Shown here: positions 5,748-6,247 of the stretch, in pieces
How positions within the stretch are numbered: the first letter of the stretch is position 1
Layout of the letters: every line of letters begins with the position of its first letter
Assembly (NCBI GenBank): GCA_019689515.1
Contig: JADGHI010000242.1
Coordinates: forward strand, 1 to 6,247
Source of the DNA: Acetobacteraceae bacterium
Lineage (GTDB): Bacteria; Pseudomonadota; Alphaproteobacteria; Acetobacterales; Acetobacteraceae
DNA length: 6,247 bases
Direction: 5' to 3'
Notes under the pieces: generated by a model
The model's database searches: none
Told to the model about the DNA's origin: nothing
What the model saw: only the letters and a program-made list of their open reading frames with translations
Translations under genes and position numbers: made by a program

Positions 5748-6247
5748 GCGGACTCGAATCCGGGCGGCGGGGCGGGGAAGCCCGGATGGCACAGGCAGAG
5801 CGCCTTGAACAGCCGCCCCATGCCCTCCGGCGCCAGCAGCCGGTGCGCGGCGGAGAGCTGCGCCGCCGCCTGCGCGGGCCGCGCGGCCGCCAGCATCGCT
5901 GCGCGGCTCGCGAGGCCGAGGCGCTGCAAGAACACGCCCTGCGGCAGCGGCCCGTGCACCGCGGCGCCGGCCGCGCGCGCGGCGGCGGCGAGTGCGGCGA
6001 AATCCACATGGGCGGTGATGTCGGCGCTGCCCGGCTCGGCCAGGGGATCGGCGCGGGCATGGGCGCGCATGGCCTGGAGGCTGTCGCCGAATCCGCCCTC
6101 GGCCGGGCCGTAGTCGAGGACCAGCGCCACGCCCCCTTGCGCGGCAAGGCGTGCGCCGAGCGCGGCGGCGAGGGCGCGGGCGGGCTCGTTCACCTCGAAG
6201 ATGGCGCCCTCCGGTGCCTCGGGCGGCAGGGGCGGGGCGTCCTCGCC
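5744..6247 (-). CDS. Class I SAM-dependent methyltransferase, MidA/NDUFAF7 family, C-terminal part (5' end outside window)
   Basis: The frame is open to the window edge, so the N-terminal SAM-binding half is missing; 167 residues remain. They match the C-terminal half of the MidA/NDUFAF7 family: GAIFEVNEPA, then VALVLDYGPAEGGFGDSLQAM, GSADITAHVDF, the QGVFLQRLGLASRA block, and MGRLFKALCL near the end. The mitochondrial homologue dimethylates an arginine of a complex I subunit and is needed for complex I assembly. A matching role for the bacterial protein is inferred from homology. The GTG at 6193 is an internal valine codon, since conserved sequence continues beyond it. The TGA stop at 5744-5746 overlaps the pgeF start. 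In many Alphaproteobacteria lgt lies directly upstream of such a gene, so lgt may lie beyond base 6247. Confidence 0.92.
   Translation of the reverse strand, partial: GEDAPPLPPEAPEGAIFEVNEPARALAAALGARLAAQGGVALVLDYGPAEGGFGDSLQAMRAHARADPLAEPGSADITAHVDFAALAAAARAAGAAVHGPLPQGVFLQRLGLASRAAMLAAARPAQAAAQLSAAHRLLAPEGMGRLFKALCLCHPGFPAPPPGFESA

Noticed and set aside
4110..6113. A 667-codon open frame on the + strand
   Set aside because: It is antisense to pgeF, the methyltransferase and the envelope gene, with low-complexity Ala/Arg/Gly/Ser sequence and no recognisable motif.
4504..6147. A 547-codon open frame on the - strand
   Set aside because: It is a shifted frame of pgeF and its neighbours, dominated by Arg/Pro/Ala; the other frame carries clear PgeF and MidA motifs.
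5744..6193. A complete 149-residue methyltransferase starting at the GTG at 6193
   Set aside because: Conserved family residues (GAIFEVNEP) continue upstream of this codon to the window edge, so it is an internal valine and the gene is partial.

Overview
The window is very GC-rich, protein-dense chromosomal DNA. Its proteins resemble alphaproteobacterial homologues, and the co-directional MidA-like methyltransferase and pgeF pair is typical of Alphaproteobacteria. A member of the Acetobacteraceae (Roseomonas-like) or a related Rhodospirillales group is my best guess, inferred from protein character and not proven. I see no tRNA or rRNA gene, CRISPR array, insertion sequence or phage gene. This looks like an ordinary housekeeping region with a few small oddities.

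Layout, left to right. On the + strand, 2-784 is the C-terminal part of a DUF2339 polytopic membrane protein. All remaining genes lie on the - strand and are transcribed right to left. They fall into three blocks. Block 1 (right edge): a partial MidA/NDUFAF7-type methyltransferase, pgeF joined to it by an ATGA overlap, a possible 23-residue membrane peptide, and a putative secreted or lipid-anchored protein with a duplicated domain. Block 2: prs (PRPP synthetase), preceded by a plausible sigma70-type promoter at 3685-3713. Block 3: two tandem glutathione S-transferase-like genes and a histidine phosphatase, closely spaced, with the phosphatase converging on and overlapping the DUF2339 gene by 38 bp. 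A strong 13-bp inverted repeat separates prs from the first GST gene.

Functionally, block 1 combines a presumed protein-arginine methyltransferase, a multicopper-oxidase-like (laccase-domain) enzyme for peptidoglycan-precursor editing or purine nucleoside cleavage, and an unknown envelope protein. Prs supplies PRPP for nucleotide, histidine and NAD synthesis. The GST pair plus phosphatase look like a small accessory operon whose substrates cannot be read from sequence. The items most worth a second look are the hydrophobic micro-ORF at 4863-4934, the internally duplicated envelope protein at 3749-4879, and the inverted repeat at 2644-2696.
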